Shown here one piece after another: positions 17,946 through 28,652 of a stretch of 64,000 nucleotides of DNA; position 1 is the stretch's first letter, and every line of letters starts with the position of its first letter. A model generated the notes under the pieces. It saw nothing but the letters and a program-made list of their open reading frames with translations. It ran no database searches and was not told the origin of the DNA. Both the position numbers and the translations under genes were made by a program. This DNA comes from Nitrospira sp. CR1.1 (GTDB taxonomy: Bacteria > Nitrospirota > Nitrospiria > Nitrospirales > Nitrospiraceae): the NCBI GenBank assembly GCA_014055465.1, contig WIAF01000002.1, positions 62,001 through 126,000 on the forward strand, given 5' to 3'.

Positions 17946-20239
17946 GACTGCTCCTGTCTGACCGGCAACGCGACCGTCAGAACGGCTCCGCCCGCAGGAC
18001 GATTGCCGGCGGTGATACGCCCGCCATGGGCCTCGACCACGAGCCGACAAAAATGTAATCCAAGGCCGCGCCCGATCCGATAATCCTGTCCGTCCTTCTT
18101 CCGGAAAAACATCTCGAACACGTGCGACACATCATCCGGGGCGATGCCCGGCCCCTCATCCTCGATCCGGATCGTCACCATGGAGCCGGGAGACGGCTCT
18201 GCGGCGGACGCCGCGCGTTGCATCGGCGACTCATCCACCAGCAGGGTCAAGGTGATGGTGCCCTGCGACGGCGAGTACTTGAGGGCGTTATGCAGCAGAT
18301 TGATCAAGACCCGTTGCAGCCGCCGCCCGTCCCCCCACACCCACACTTCCTCCGACGGCCTGCGTACCACGAACCGCACGCCCTGCGCCTCTGCTTCGAA
18401 ACGAAAGAGCCGCAACGTCTCTTGCAGAAGCATGCCCGTCGCCACCGGCGACCGGCTCAGCGGAAGTCCCGAATAGTGTTCCTGATACACGTCCAGCATG
18501 TCGTTGATCATGCCGAGGAGCAGGTCGGTCGTGAAACGCAAATCCTCGAGGCAGCGACGCGGCAAGTCTTGCCCCATCTCCGGGCGACCGGCGAGCCATT
18601 CCAGCGTTTTCTTGATCCCTGCCAGGGGATTCCGGATATCGTGCGCAAACATCGAGGCGAATTGACTCAACGACGCAAGGCGTTCGGATCGGAGCAATTG
18701 CTGCTCAAGCTGTTTCTGCTCGGTCAGGTCACGGAGCTGCACCATGATCGATTCAATGCGGCCGGCCTTCTTGACCGGCACGCAATCAACGTCCATCGTC
18801 AGCTCACCTCCCGGGATGGGCAGGGGCACGCGCATCTCGCCCGCCGACACTTCCGCGCCGCTTTGCCGCACACAATCCAACTGTGCCTGCAGACGGACTT
18901 GTTCGGCCTCGGCCACGAGCTCGACGACCCGACGGTGTACGACGGTTGAGGCCGGCCGGCCGAGCGTCAGCTCGCCGCGTCCATTCATGGCCTGGATCAC
19001 CCCGAGGGGATCGACCAGAATTTTGGTATCGATCGAGTGATCCCACAGCAGCCGATAGTGTTCTTCGGAGGTCGCCAGGTCGACATTAGCCTGCTCGATC
19101 CGACGAACATATTGTGCCTTCGCTTGCGACGCCAGCTCCAGACGCTGAGCCAGATCGTCGAAACTTGCGGCGATCCTGTCGATCTCTTCAATTCCACACA
19201 GATGGTCGGACGACGGCACCGGAAGGGGGGCGGGGCGCTCACCATCGCCCATCCGGTTGATGCGCTGAATCAACGCCCCCAGAGGGCGCACAATCCGCCG
19301 CCCCAGCCGCCAGCGCAGCCACAACACAAACACACTCGCCCCGATCCAGAATGCCCCAAGCTTCCCGAGCAGGGCAGACAATGGTTCAAATGTCTCCGCC
19401 GGATCCTGCTGCACCAGGATGGACCAGACCGGCGCCTGCGCCACCTCCGCCGGAAGCACGACAGGGGCCATCCCGATGATGCCCCCCTGCCCACCGTGAC
19501 TATCCCTGGCTACCTGAGCCCATCGTGCGGTAGGGACCCCGGTCCTCTCCTGCGTGACACTCTCCGGAAGAGGCGTATGAAGGTTGGGCGCAAGCGCGGA
19601 GCAGGCCAGGACCGCTCCCTGCTCATCCAACAGCATCATGTGGCCTGTCCGGCCGAGACGGCTGCCCAGGATCGAGGACAAGATGCGGTTCGTCCCGATG
19701 ACGACTTTGAGAGCTCCACGAACCGGCTTATCCCGCTCGCCAATCGGCACCGCGACTTCCCAGTAACCCTTCCCTTCCTCATCCAGCGTCAGCGGGCCTG
19801 CCCAGGAGCGCCCCTTCTGCACGACCGTCGTCCACCAAGGCTGCCGGCTATAGAACTCTCGCGCGGAATCACTCACCCGGCCGCCGACCAGGTGCCCGTC
19901 CGCCCGAATAATTGCCAGGGCATGGAAATATCGATGCTGTTCTTCGCGCCATCGCTCGACCCGGAGAGCCGTCTGCGCAGGCGTCAACGATCGTTCCACG
20001 GATGCCCGGATATCGGGAAGCGCGGCAAGCCGCTGCACCCATTCAATTTCTCCGGCAAGCAATAAGGCAGCCTTGTCGGCGCTTTGACGGGCTATTTCTT
20101 GGAAAGTGATCCCCACGGTGGACTGAAGGGATTGTCTGGCGTGCCAGTAGGCATAGGCGAGGCCTACAGTGCCGGAGAACATTCCCACGGCAAGCACTGA
20201 CAGGGTGAACAAACTCTGAAGACTGACCCGCTGGCGCAT
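17927..20239 (-). CDS. Membrane sensor histidine kinase with Cache, HAMP and PAS domains
   Basis: A 770-residue kinase with a membrane segment at about 10-30, a periplasmic double-Cache-like region, a second membrane segment near 290-310, HAMP, a coiled linker, a PAS domain (about 390-515) and HisKA with MFAHDIRNPLAGIKKTLEWL. The ATPase domain shows NLLHNALKYS, DEGPGI and a GRGLGLHFCR variant of the usual G2 box. It precedes and overlaps its NarL-type regulator. Pairing a HisKA-type kinase with a NarL-type regulator is less common than HisKA_3, so the match is inferred from overlap only. Confidence 0.9.
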   Translation of the reverse strand: MRQRVSLQSLFTLSVLAVGMFSGTVGLAYAYWHARQSLQSTVGITFQEIARQSADKAALLLAGEIEWVQRLAALPDIRASVERSLTPAQTALRVERWREEQHRYFHALAIIRADGHLVGGRVSDSAREFYSRQPWWTTVVQKGRSWAGPLTLDEEGKGYWEVAVPIGERDKPVRGALKVVIGTNRILSSILGSRLGRTGHMMLLDEQGAVLACSALAPNLHTPLPESVTQERTGVPTARWAQVARDSHGGQGGIIGMAPVVLPAEVAQAPVWSILVQQDPAETFEPLSALLGKLGAFWIGASVFVLWLRWRLGRRIVRPLGALIQRINRMGDGERPAPLPVPSSDHLCGIEEIDRIAASFDDLAQRLELASQAKAQYVRRIEQANVDLATSEEHYRLLWDHSIDTKILVDPLGVIQAMNGRGELTLGRPASTVVHRRVVELVAEAEQVRLQAQLDCVRQSGAEVSAGEMRVPLPIPGGELTMDVDCVPVKKAGRIESIMVQLRDLTEQKQLEQQLLRSERLASLSQFASMFAHDIRNPLAGIKKTLEWLAGRPEMGQDLPRRCLEDLRFTTDLLLGMINDMLDVYQEHYSGLPLSRSPVATGMLLQETLRLFRFEAEAQGVRFVVRRPSEEVWVWGDGRRLQRVLINLLHNALKYSPSQGTITLTLLVDESPMQRAASAAEPSPGSMVTIRIEDEGPGIAPDDVSHVFEMFFRKKDGQDYRIGRGLGLHFCRLVVEAHGGRITAGNRPAGGAVLTVALPVRQEQSCLSPS

Positions 20240-20401
20240 GACGGCAGGCCATAGGGTAGGTTGCGGCTGGACCGGCGCTTTGAGTCAGGCGCTGTGTGAG
20301 GCCCGGCGGAGCCCCGGTTCGGACGCAATAAGGTTATGTCATGTCAGACTCCACACATCGAATTGCAGACGCATCCCTTCGGACGACTCTCCTTCAGCAT
20401 A

Positions 20402-20427
20402 CAAAAATTCCGGCATGGAGCATAGCC
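20402..20427 (-). terminator. Possible Rho-independent terminator of mutS2
   Basis: On the minus strand a stem GGCTATG-CTC-CATGCC (one bulged base; 20427 to 20412) is followed after a few bases by a run of five T (20407-20403). It begins 15 bp beyond the mutS2 stop. The stem is short, so strength is uncertain. Confidence 0.4.
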
Positions 20428-20441
20428 CTCAGGCCACCGGG

Positions 20442-22877
20442 TTATCGCAACTCCACAATCGTCACCCCATCGCCCCCTTCTGCGCGGTCGCCCGGTCTGA
20501 AGGCCATCACGTAGGGAGAGGCCTTCAAGTAGTCCCGCAAAGCGCTTCTCAACCGGCCGGTCCCATGCCCATGGATGATGCGGACAAAGGGGCTCCCGCC
20601 GAGAATGGCGCGATCGAGACCGGCCACTACCACGTCCAATGCATCGTCAGCTGCCTGACCGCGCACGTCCAGCGTCTCCTGGATGTCCTCGGATGACAGC
20701 GTCTGGCTGGTTCGCCTCGGTGAAGCGGCGCTCGTTTTGACAGGTCCCGGGGCCTGTGGCTGACGATTCCTCTGGATTCCTGCCAGACTCGCCACATGAG
20801 CCAGGATTTCCCCCTCACCGACTTTCAGACGCACGCGCTTTTTGCCTTGGGGATTCTCCAGCAACGTTCCGGTCATACCCAACCCGACCACCTCGACCGC
20901 GTCTCCGACGGACAGCTGATCGACGGGAATCGGTTCTTCTGATTCTTCGACCTCGCGCCGGACCGCCTGTTCCAATTCGATCAACCGGGCTTTGGCCTCC
21001 TTGGCCTTGAGCAATTTTTGATCGCGCTTCAGGTCGTCCATCGTCGCCTGCACTGCGGCCCTGGCGCGCTGAAACTCCTGAGACAACTTTTTCTTCAACC
21101 CCTGTCGCTCATCCCGTTCGGATTCCTGTAGGAACGTCAGCAACTCCTGCGACTCGCGAGACGCCTGTTCCGCAGCCTGCCGGGCCGCCGTCGCAGCCGT
21201 CAGGTCGTCGTTGAGTCGTCGTTGTTTGTCCTGCAAGTCCCTGAGCAGCGTCTCCAGCAAGCGGTTGTCTCCCTGCAATCGGGCGCGAGCATCCTCCAGG
21301 AGCGACTGATCCATCCCGAGACGTCCTGCAATTTCAATCGCCGCCGAGCCGCCTGGTTGGCCTTGAATCAAGCGATAGGTCGGTGAAAGAGTATCGAGGT
21401 TAAATTCCACGCTGGCATTGGCGAAGCCCGGCCGGTCCTGGGCCAGGCCTTTCAACAGGCTGTAGTGGGTGGTGGCCACGACTTTCACCCCCGCAGCCGC
21501 CAGCCGGCACAACAACGCACTCGCGAGCGCTGCCCCTTCGGCCGGATCCGTGGAGGTCACCGGTTCATCCAGCAACACCAGGGCTCGAGCAGGAGGCACC
21601 GGCGTGCTGTCCTGCCCGCCCCCCGCGCCATCCGACACTTCGCTCAGGAGCTGCACCATTTGTGTAATGTGGGCCGAAAAACTGGACAGATCCCTCGCCA
21701 GATCCTGCGCATCACCGATGTCCGCATACACCGACGAAAAGATCGCCATCTCCGACTCAGGAGCACAGGGAAGATGCAGGCCACAACGGACCATCAGCGA
21801 GAACAATCCCAGCAACTTCAAGATGACGGTCTTCCCGCCCGTGTTGGGGCCCGAAATGATGAGGACCCGCACCGCTTCATCAAACGCGAGATCATTCGGC
21901 ACCACCTGGTCCTTGCTCACCACCAGAAACGGGTGGCGCGCGTGCGCGAGGAGAATGCGTCCCTGGTCATTGAGGCGCGGCGGCGAGGCCTGTAGACGTT
22001 GACTGAGACCTGCCTTCGCCGAAATGGCGTCCAGCCGACCGAGCAGGGCCACACTCCCGGCCAGCGCCGGTTGATGAGGCGCCACCAGCGCCGACAGTTC
22101 CCGAAGGATCCTGCGCACCTCGCGTTCGACATCCAGGTCCACCACCTTGATGGAGTTATTGAGATCTACGAGTTCCCGGGGTTCCAAAAAGAGCGTGGCG
22201 CCGCTGGACGACACGTCGTGCACGATGCCGGGCATTCGCCCCTGCATCTCGGCCTTAATCGGGACCACGTATCGCCCTTCCCGCTGGGCGAAATATCGTT
22301 CCTGCAAGACTTCTTCATATCGACGCGAATGGAGAATCTGTTCGAGCCGGTGCCGCATCTGCTGTTTGAGGTCATTGGCCCGCTGGATCAACCGATGCAA
22401 TTCCGGGCTGGCCGATTCCCGTATGGACCCATCGGGATCGATGGCACCGTTCAGCGCGACGGTCAACCGACGGTATTCCTGAACCGGTCCGAGCTGAGCG
22501 GCCATGGCACTGACCGTCGGAGCGTCGGCCTGATGCCGCAGCAGGTATCGTTGGACGTCCACGATCAATTCCAACACCAGTGCGATGTCTCGCAGCTCAT
22601 GCGCCTCCAAACAGGCGCCCTTCGCCACCCGCCCGAGCCACTCCGTCACGTTTGGAAATCGCAGGACGGGAAAAGGATCGACGCCGGTCCGCAGCCGCAG
22701 CATGTCGGAGGTTTCCTCCTGGCGGATCCGGGCTTGTGTCACGTCCCGCTCCAGCTCCATGGACCGACAGTGTTCCGCGCCGACTGTCGATTGGGCGTAG
22801 GACGCCACCAGATCCAACAGCTTGGCCCATTCCAAAACCTTACACGCTTCGAAGTGCAGCTTTTCCGATTGCATCAC
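20442..22877 (-). CDS. mutS2: MutS2 family ATPase/endonuclease
   Basis: An 811-residue protein that lacks the mismatch-binding N-terminal domains of MutS. It has a core/clamp region, an ATPase domain with Walker A GPNTGGKT at 343-350 and a downstream LLDEP, a long coiled coil (about 520-640) and a C-terminal Smr nuclease domain (about 735-811) with LDVRG and HGHGTG. In other bacteria MutS2 restrains recombination or splits collided ribosomes. It stands alone, divergent from the gap operon with a 214-bp promoter region between them. Confidence 0.95.
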   Translation of the reverse strand: MMQSEKLHFEACKVLEWAKLLDLVASYAQSTVGAEHCRSMELERDVTQARIRQEETSDMLRLRTGVDPFPVLRFPNVTEWLGRVAKGACLEAHELRDIALVLELIVDVQRYLLRHQADAPTVSAMAAQLGPVQEYRRLTVALNGAIDPDGSIRESASPELHRLIQRANDLKQQMRHRLEQILHSRRYEEVLQERYFAQREGRYVVPIKAEMQGRMPGIVHDVSSSGATLFLEPRELVDLNNSIKVVDLDVEREVRRILRELSALVAPHQPALAGSVALLGRLDAISAKAGLSQRLQASPPRLNDQGRILLAHARHPFLVVSKDQVVPNDLAFDEAVRVLIISGPNTGGKTVILKLLGLFSLMVRCGLHLPCAPESEMAIFSSVYADIGDAQDLARDLSSFSAHITQMVQLLSEVSDGAGGGQDSTPVPPARALVLLDEPVTSTDPAEGAALASALLCRLAAAGVKVVATTHYSLLKGLAQDRPGFANASVEFNLDTLSPTYRLIQGQPGGSAAIEIAGRLGMDQSLLEDARARLQGDNRLLETLLRDLQDKQRRLNDDLTAATAARQAAEQASRESQELLTFLQESERDERQGLKKKLSQEFQRARAAVQATMDDLKRDQKLLKAKEAKARLIELEQAVRREVEESEEPIPVDQLSVGDAVEVVGLGMTGTLLENPQGKKRVRLKVGEGEILAHVASLAGIQRNRQPQAPGPVKTSAASPRRTSQTLSSEDIQETLDVRGQAADDALDVVVAGLDRAILGGSPFVRIIHGHGTGRLRSALRDYLKASPYVMAFRPGDRAEGGDGVTIVELR

Positions 22878-23011
22878 GCCCCGACTACCGATTGATGTTC
22901 AAAAAGCCAGACTCTACCCGACCACCAGAGCTCAGGCAAGGCAGATCAGCGGCCTATGGAATTCCCAGACACCTGTTGCCGCTCTCCGCCCCACTCCCTC
23001 TTTTTGTATGC

Positions 23012-23040
23012 TTGACAGGCAGAAAGTCGGTCAGTACTAT
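23012..23040 (+). promoter_or_regulatory. Sigma70-type promoter of the gap operon
   Basis: A perfect TTGACA (23012-23017) and TACTAT (23035-23040) are separated by 17 bp, 52 bp upstream of the gap ATG. This is among the best consensus matches in the window and fits a strongly expressed glycolytic operon. Confidence 0.75.
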
Positions 23041-23079
23041 CGCCCCAGACTGACGCTGTTCAACCCGTTTAATTCTTGA

Positions 23080-24099
<1,020 letters not shown>

Positions 24100-24192
24100 C
24101 GCGTCGCACGACACGCTTTTCTGACGTGCAGCACCGGCCGGGGCTGTCAACGATCGGCGCGGGACACAGCAGAGGAGGAGTGAGGATCTGCC

Positions 24193-25392
24193 ATGAATAT
24201 TCGCAAACGGATCATCGAGGATGTGCAACTTCGGGGCAGGCGCGTGATTATCCGCGCCGACTATAACGTGCCCCTCGATGATTCCTTGCAGATCACAGAC
24301 GATACCAGGATCCGGTCGACCCTTCCCACCATCAATCGGGCCGTCGACGAGGGAGCCAAGGTTATCCTGTGCTCACACCTCGGTCGACCGAAGGGGAAAT
24401 TTGATCCGAAGTTCAGCCTGGCTCCGGTTGCCAAACGCCTCCAACGGCTGCTCGGCAAGGAAGTGATTTTTGCCCCGGATTGCATCGGCTCTGCCGTCGA
24501 AGGGCTCGTGGCCAAGATGCAACCAGGCGATGTCATGTTACTGGAAAACCTCCGTTTTCACCCTGAAGAGGAGAAAAACGACGAAGGCTTTTCCAAGGCA
24601 CTGGCGTCACTGGCCGACGTCTATATCAATGACGCTTTCGGCGCCGCCCATCGAGCCCATGCCTCCACCGTCGGCATCACGAAATATATTCCCGAAGCGG
24701 CAGCCGGGTATTTGCTCAAGAAAGAAATCGAGTACCTGGAAGGGGCCGTCGAGAACCCGGTGCGGCCATTTGTGGCTATTTTAGGCGGCGCCAAGGTATC
24801 CGGAAAAATCGGTGTCATTGAAAATCTCGGAAAGAAAGTCGACAAGGTCATCATCGGCGGGGGCATGGCGTTCACCTTCCTGAAAGCCATGGGTCTTGAG
24901 ATCGGCCAATCGCTCGTTGAAAACGACATGCTCGACTTCGCCAAGGGAGTGCAGGACCACGCCTTTGCCAGCGGCGTCAAATTCTATCTTCCCGTGGACT
25001 GTGTGGTCGCAGCCGGGCGGGAGCCGGGAGCCGAGACGAAAATCGTTCCGGTTCAGGAGATTCCCAAGGGGTGGTATGGACTCGATATCGGTCCCGCGTC
25101 GGTGAAATTGTTTTCCGAGGCAGTCCAGGATGCGAAAACCATTCTGTGGAATGGCCCCATGGGCATGTTCGAAGTGGACGCCTTCGCGAGAGGCACCCTT
25201 GCCATGGCCCATTCCGTCGCAAACGCGTATGCCCTGACCATTGTCGGAGGAGGCGAAACGGCCCTGGCCATTCACCGCGCCGGAGAGTCTGAAAGCATTT
25301 CATTCATCTCTACCGGTGGTGGCGCAGCGCTCGAGCTACTTGAGGGAAAAACTCTCCCGGGACTTGCCGCACTTCCCAATCGTGCAACGTAA
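24193..25392 (+). CDS. pgk: Phosphoglycerate kinase
   Basis: A 399-residue two-domain kinase. The N-terminal substrate motifs RADYNVPLD, SHLGRPKG and the FGAAHRAHAST segment are present; the C-terminal nucleotide domain has GGAKVSGKIGVI, WNGPMGMFE and the end motif STGGGAALELLEG. It makes ATP from 1,3-bisphosphoglycerate. An AGAGGAGG-type ribosome site sits in the 93-bp gap after gap, supporting ATG 24193. Confidence 0.97.
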   Translation: MNIRKRIIEDVQLRGRRVIIRADYNVPLDDSLQITDDTRIRSTLPTINRAVDEGAKVILCSHLGRPKGKFDPKFSLAPVAKRLQRLLGKEVIFAPDCIGSAVEGLVAKMQPGDVMLLENLRFHPEEEKNDEGFSKALASLADVYINDAFGAAHRAHASTVGITKYIPEAAAGYLLKKEIEYLEGAVENPVRPFVAILGGAKVSGKIGVIENLGKKVDKVIIGGGMAFTFLKAMGLEIGQSLVENDMLDFAKGVQDHAFASGVKFYLPVDCVVAAGREPGAETKIVPVQEIPKGWYGLDIGPASVKLFSEAVQDAKTILWNGPMGMFEVDAFARGTLAMAHSVANAYALTIVGGGETALAIHRAGESESISFISTGGGAALELLEGKTLPGLAALPNRAT

Positions 25393-25428
25393 CGACAACC
25401 TCCGCCATTCCTACAGGAAAGAGGCTTC

Positions 25429-26208
25429 GTGAGAACCCGCTTCATCATCGGCAACTGGAAAATGAACAAGACCGGTACCGAAGCCGGGGCGTTCGTTCGT
25501 CGCCTGTTGCAGGAACTGCCGGATCTCGACGGAATCCAGGTCGGGTTTGCGCCGCCGTTCACCGCGCTGCACGCAGCCCGTGAAGCGCTCGGTCCCGCAT
25601 CAACCTTTCACCTCGGTGCGCAAAATCTTTATTGGGAAGAAAAAGGCGCCTTCACTGGTGAAGTATCGGGCCCCATGTTGAAGGAGCTCGGCTGTCAATT
25701 TGTCTTGATCGGTCACTCGGAACGCAGACAATTCTTCGGAGAACAAGACGGCTGGACGAATAAAAAGATTCTGGCCGCCCAGCGAAACGGACTCCAGCCG
25801 GTTCTCTGTGTCGGCGAAACGCTTCAGGAGCGCGATACCGACCAGACCAACCTGGTCATCCAACGCCAGCTTCGCGCCGGACTCGCTGGAATCGAGAGCC
25901 AGAATCTCGACACTATGATTATCGCCTACGAACCAGTGTGGGCTATCGGTACAGGACGCGCCGCCTCACCTGAACAAGCGGTGCCGGTTCATCAACTGAT
26001 CCGCCACACCCTGAACGAATTGAGCGGAGCTGAGGCAGGCCGGCGGGTCCGCATTCTGTATGGAGGAAGCGTTACGCCGCACAATATTGCTGATTTTCTG
26101 GCTTCTAAAGAAATCGACGGCGCATTAGTCGGCGGGGCTTGTTTAGATCCGGTCTCTTTTGCTACACTCGCCAAGGTCGCTGTCAGGTCCAAACCTGCCG
26201 CAGGCTAA
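25429..26208 (+). CDS. tpiA: Triose-phosphate isomerase
   Basis: A 259-residue TIM barrel starting with GTG at 25429 behind AGGAAAGAGG. Active-site residues are Lys11 (GNWKMN), His96 (IGHSERR) and Glu168 (AYEPVWAIGTG); the phosphate-binding GGS is in ILYGGSV. It is the third gene of the glycolytic cluster and lies 9 bp before secG. Confidence 0.97.
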   Translation: MRTRFIIGNWKMNKTGTEAGAFVRRLLQELPDLDGIQVGFAPPFTALHAAREALGPASTFHLGAQNLYWEEKGAFTGEVSGPMLKELGCQFVLIGHSERRQFFGEQDGWTNKKILAAQRNGLQPVLCVGETLQERDTDQTNLVIQRQLRAGLAGIESQNLDTMIIAYEPVWAIGTGRAASPEQAVPVHQLIRHTLNELSGAEAGRRVRILYGGSVTPHNIADFLASKEIDGALVGGACLDPVSFATLAKVAVRSKPAAG

Positions 26209-26217
26209 AAACTCACT

Positions 26218-26571
26218 ATGTACATACTGCTCGTCATCATTCATGTCATCGTCTGCCTGCTCATGATTGGAGCCATTCTGCTGCAATCCGGTAAAGGCGC
26301 TGAAATCGGAGCGGCATTCGGCGGCTCCAGCCAAACCGTGTTCGGAAGCCGGGGGCCGGCGAACTTCCTGAGCAAGTTCACGGTCATCACCGCGTTCGTC
26401 TTCATGTTCACGTCATTGTCTTTGGCTATTATCGCCAAGGACCGAAACTTTTCGTCGACGGTCATCGACCTCAACAAGAAACCTGCCGCAACAACCCCCA
26501 GCACCACACCGGCGGAAACCACAACGCCACCGGCCAAGGACTCGCATTCTTCCAGCGAAGGTTCCCACTAA
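26218..26571 (+). CDS. secG: Protein-export membrane protein SecG
   Basis: A 117-residue membrane protein with two hydrophobic helices (about 1-24 and 52-75) joined by the conserved loop LLQSGKGAEIGAAFGGSSQTVFGSRG. It is a non-essential subunit of the SecYEG channel. The C-terminal 35 residues are a Thr/Pro/Ser-rich tail, longer than in many homologues. tpiA-secG order is common in bacteria. The 227 bp that follow hold no gene; a GGCCAGTG / CACTGGCC dyad with a 35-nt loop is at 26614-26664. Confidence 0.94.
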   Translation: MYILLVIIHVIVCLLMIGAILLQSGKGAEIGAAFGGSSQTVFGSRGPANFLSKFTVITAFVFMFTSLSLAIIAKDRNFSSTVIDLNKKPAATTPSTTPAETTTPPAKDSHSSSEGSH

Positions 26572-26798
26572 GCCTTTCCGTTCCACCTGTCTTCGAACCA
26601 ACTCAACCCGATCGGCCAGTGCCAAACGCTTCGCATGGGCTGCAAAACTCCGCGGCCACTGGCCCGGGTATTGTGCTGGTTGAACATGGAGGATAAAGGT
26701 AGAACTAGGGAATGCGTGAGGAGAGGGGTCTTATCACACCCCGCATTGATGCGCCGAATGATTCAATCAAAAGATCAATCGAGGATTGTCGCGACCTG

Positions 26799-27713
26799 CT
26801 AGACGGGAGTGAGCCATTGCCGGTGAGCCGCATCGGTGCCGCGCACCACATCAAAAAACGCCTTTTGTAACGTCTGCGTGATCGTCCCCGGTTTTCCGCT
26901 GCCGATACGCCGTTGATCAATTTCCGTCACTGGCGTGAGTTCCGCTGCAGTCCCTGTCACAAACACTTCCTCAGCCACATACATCTCATCGCGGGTGAAT
27001 CGCTCCTCGACCACCGGAATGTTACGCTCTTTCGCCAGTTGAATGATGGAGTTGCGCGTGATCCCTTCCAGAATCGAAGTTAACGGAGTGGTCTTCAACA
27101 CGCCACGCCGCACGATGAAGACATTTTCCCCCGTCCCCTCAGCCACATATCCTTCGGGATCGAGCATGATCGCTTCATCGTACCCATCGGCTTTGACTTC
27201 CCGCTTCGCAAGGATGGAATTCACGTAATAACCGGAAATTTTCCCGCGGGTCATGGACACATTGACATGGTGCCGCGTAAATGAAGAGACTCTGGCGCGA
27301 ATCCCCTTTAGCAGAGCCTCGTCCCCTAGATAGGTACCCCATTTCCACGCGGCGATACTCACCTTAATGGGATTTTCGCCGGGATACAGCCCCATGGCGC
27401 CGTACCCGATATAGACCAGCGGCCGAATATAACAAGCCTCTAGCCGGTTCACCCTGACGGTTTCGACAATGGCGTCGGTGATTTGCTTTCGGTCGTAGGG
27501 CATCTCGATCAGGCCGATGTGCGCCGATTCAAACAACCGGTCCACATGCTCAGGCAGCCTGAAAATAGCCGATCCGCTTGTTCCCTTGTAGCAGCGGATG
27601 CCCTCAAAGGCGGCCAAGCCATAGTGCAGCGAGTGCGTCAGCACATGCACCTGCGCATCGGCCCACGCCACAAACTTCCCATCCATCCATATTTTTTCGC
27701 TGGTTTGTAACAT
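26799..27713 (-). CDS. ilvE: Branched-chain amino acid aminotransferase
   Basis: A 304-residue class IV PLP enzyme that makes or degrades Leu, Ile and Val. The probable PLP lysine is Lys158 (MTRGKISGYYVNS), matching the family position near 159. The cofactor-binding segment GYVAEGTGENVFIV and the ending EVFVTGTAAELTPV are typical. It is transcribed away from rplU as a single gene, with no terminator recognised after it. Confidence 0.95.
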   Translation of the reverse strand: MLQTSEKIWMDGKFVAWADAQVHVLTHSLHYGLAAFEGIRCYKGTSGSAIFRLPEHVDRLFESAHIGLIEMPYDRKQITDAIVETVRVNRLEACYIRPLVYIGYGAMGLYPGENPIKVSIAAWKWGTYLGDEALLKGIRARVSSFTRHHVNVSMTRGKISGYYVNSILAKREVKADGYDEAIMLDPEGYVAEGTGENVFIVRRGVLKTTPLTSILEGITRNSIIQLAKERNIPVVEERFTRDEMYVAEEVFVTGTAAELTPVTEIDQRRIGSGKPGTITQTLQKAFFDVVRGTDAAHRQWLTPV

Positions 27714-27862
27714 GCGCGGGATAATACCAGCGGCTCGCGATGAGCGTCAAGGCAACAGCCGGCCAACACTCAGACCCGCAGTAATGTTCGGACACCGCGC
27801 CGTCCGACCGAGCTCCTTCTTGCGGTTTTGCCCGCCATCACCCACCAAGCCAGCACTTATTC

Positions 27863-27890
27863 TTGACACCCTCTCCGAGGCTATGATAAA
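27863..27890 (+). promoter_or_regulatory. Probable sigma70 promoter of rplU-rpmA
   Basis: TTGACA at 27863-27868 is followed by a CTATGATAAA block (27881-27890) that can serve as the -10 element with 16-17 bp spacing (GATAAA or ATAAAC). The rplU start is 35 bp further on. The exact -10 hexamer is ambiguous. Confidence 0.5.
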
Positions 27891-27924
27891 CACCCACGTT
27901 CTGCTGATGAGGAGAAGGACGCAC

Positions 27925-28239
27925 ATGTACGCTATTATCGAGACAGGCGGGAAACAGTATCGAGTGGAAACAGGGACCGTGCTTCAGGTGGAGTCCCTCC
28001 CGGGCGATGTCGGCCATTCCGTGCAGATCGACAAGGTTCGACTGGTGAATGGCGACAATGGATTGGTGGTCGGCCAACCGGTCGTCGCCGGCGCGCGCGT
28101 CACGGCGGAAATCATCCGCCAGGGACGCACCAGATCAATCACGGTCTTCAAGAAGCAACGTCGCAAGAATTATCGCCGCACCAGAGGCCACCGGCAGGGC
28201 TTTACGCAGCTGCGGGTCACTGAGATCGCAACGAAGTAA
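27925..28239 (+). CDS. rplU: 50S ribosomal protein L21
   Basis: The product starting at ATG 27925 has 104 residues with the family pattern MYAIIETGGKQYRVETG at the start and KRRKNYRR-type basic segment (FKKQRRKNYRRTRGHRQG) near the end. L21 binds 23S rRNA. An AGGAGAAGGA ribosome site lies 5-14 bp upstream. The open frame extends upstream to 27712, but those residues have no family support. The order rplU-rpmA-obgE is conserved in bacteria. Confidence 0.97.
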   Translation: MYAIIETGGKQYRVETGTVLQVESLPGDVGHSVQIDKVRLVNGDNGLVVGQPVVAGARVTAEIIRQGRTRSITVFKKQRRKNYRRTRGHRQGFTQLRVTEIATK

Positions 28240-28260
28240 CGACTCGAAGGGGAGTTTGCC

Positions 28261-28524
28261 ATGGCAACAAATAAAGGCGGCGGTTCGACAAGAAACGGCC
28301 GTGACAGTAACCCGCAATACCTCGGCGTCAAAGCCTACGGAGGAGAGACGATCAAGGCCGGCTCCATCATTGTGCGTCAGCGCGGGACGAAGTTTTTCCC
28401 CGGCCTCAACGTAGGCCTAGGCCGTGATCATACGCTCTATGCTTACGTCGCCGGTGTCGTAAAGTTCGAAGGCGGCCGCGGCCGACAGAAGGTCAGCGTC
28501 TATCCGGTGACAGCGAAGGCCTGA
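28261..28524 (+). CDS. rpmA: 50S ribosomal protein L27
   Basis: An 87-residue basic protein: [20 protein letters not shown] at the start, then [23 protein letters not shown]. The N-terminal tail reaches the peptidyl-transferase centre. The N-terminus has an A-T-N-K-G-G start with no cleavable Firmicutes-type extension. It follows rplU by 21 bp with a GGGGAG ribosome site. Confidence 0.97.
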   Translation: MATNKGGGSTRNGRDSNPQYLGVKAYGGETIKAGSIIVRQRGTKFFPGLNVGLGRDHTLYAYVAGVVKFEGGRGRQKVSVYPVTAKA

Positions 28525-28652
28525 TCCCTCCTCAGTTTCGGTCTTTGTTCCTCGGAACACATGCCTTTCGCTCACGCAGCAGCCCCCATGAGCCGGCGGT
28601 TACGCTATATTGTGGCCTCTGAATAAATGATGCCGGGTGGGGGATCGCTGCA

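Noticed and set aside
26572-26798. Possible tRNA after secG, as in some bacteria
   Set aside because: No cloverleaf arms or T-loop consensus could be found; only a GGCCAGTG/CACTGGCC dyad with a long loop.
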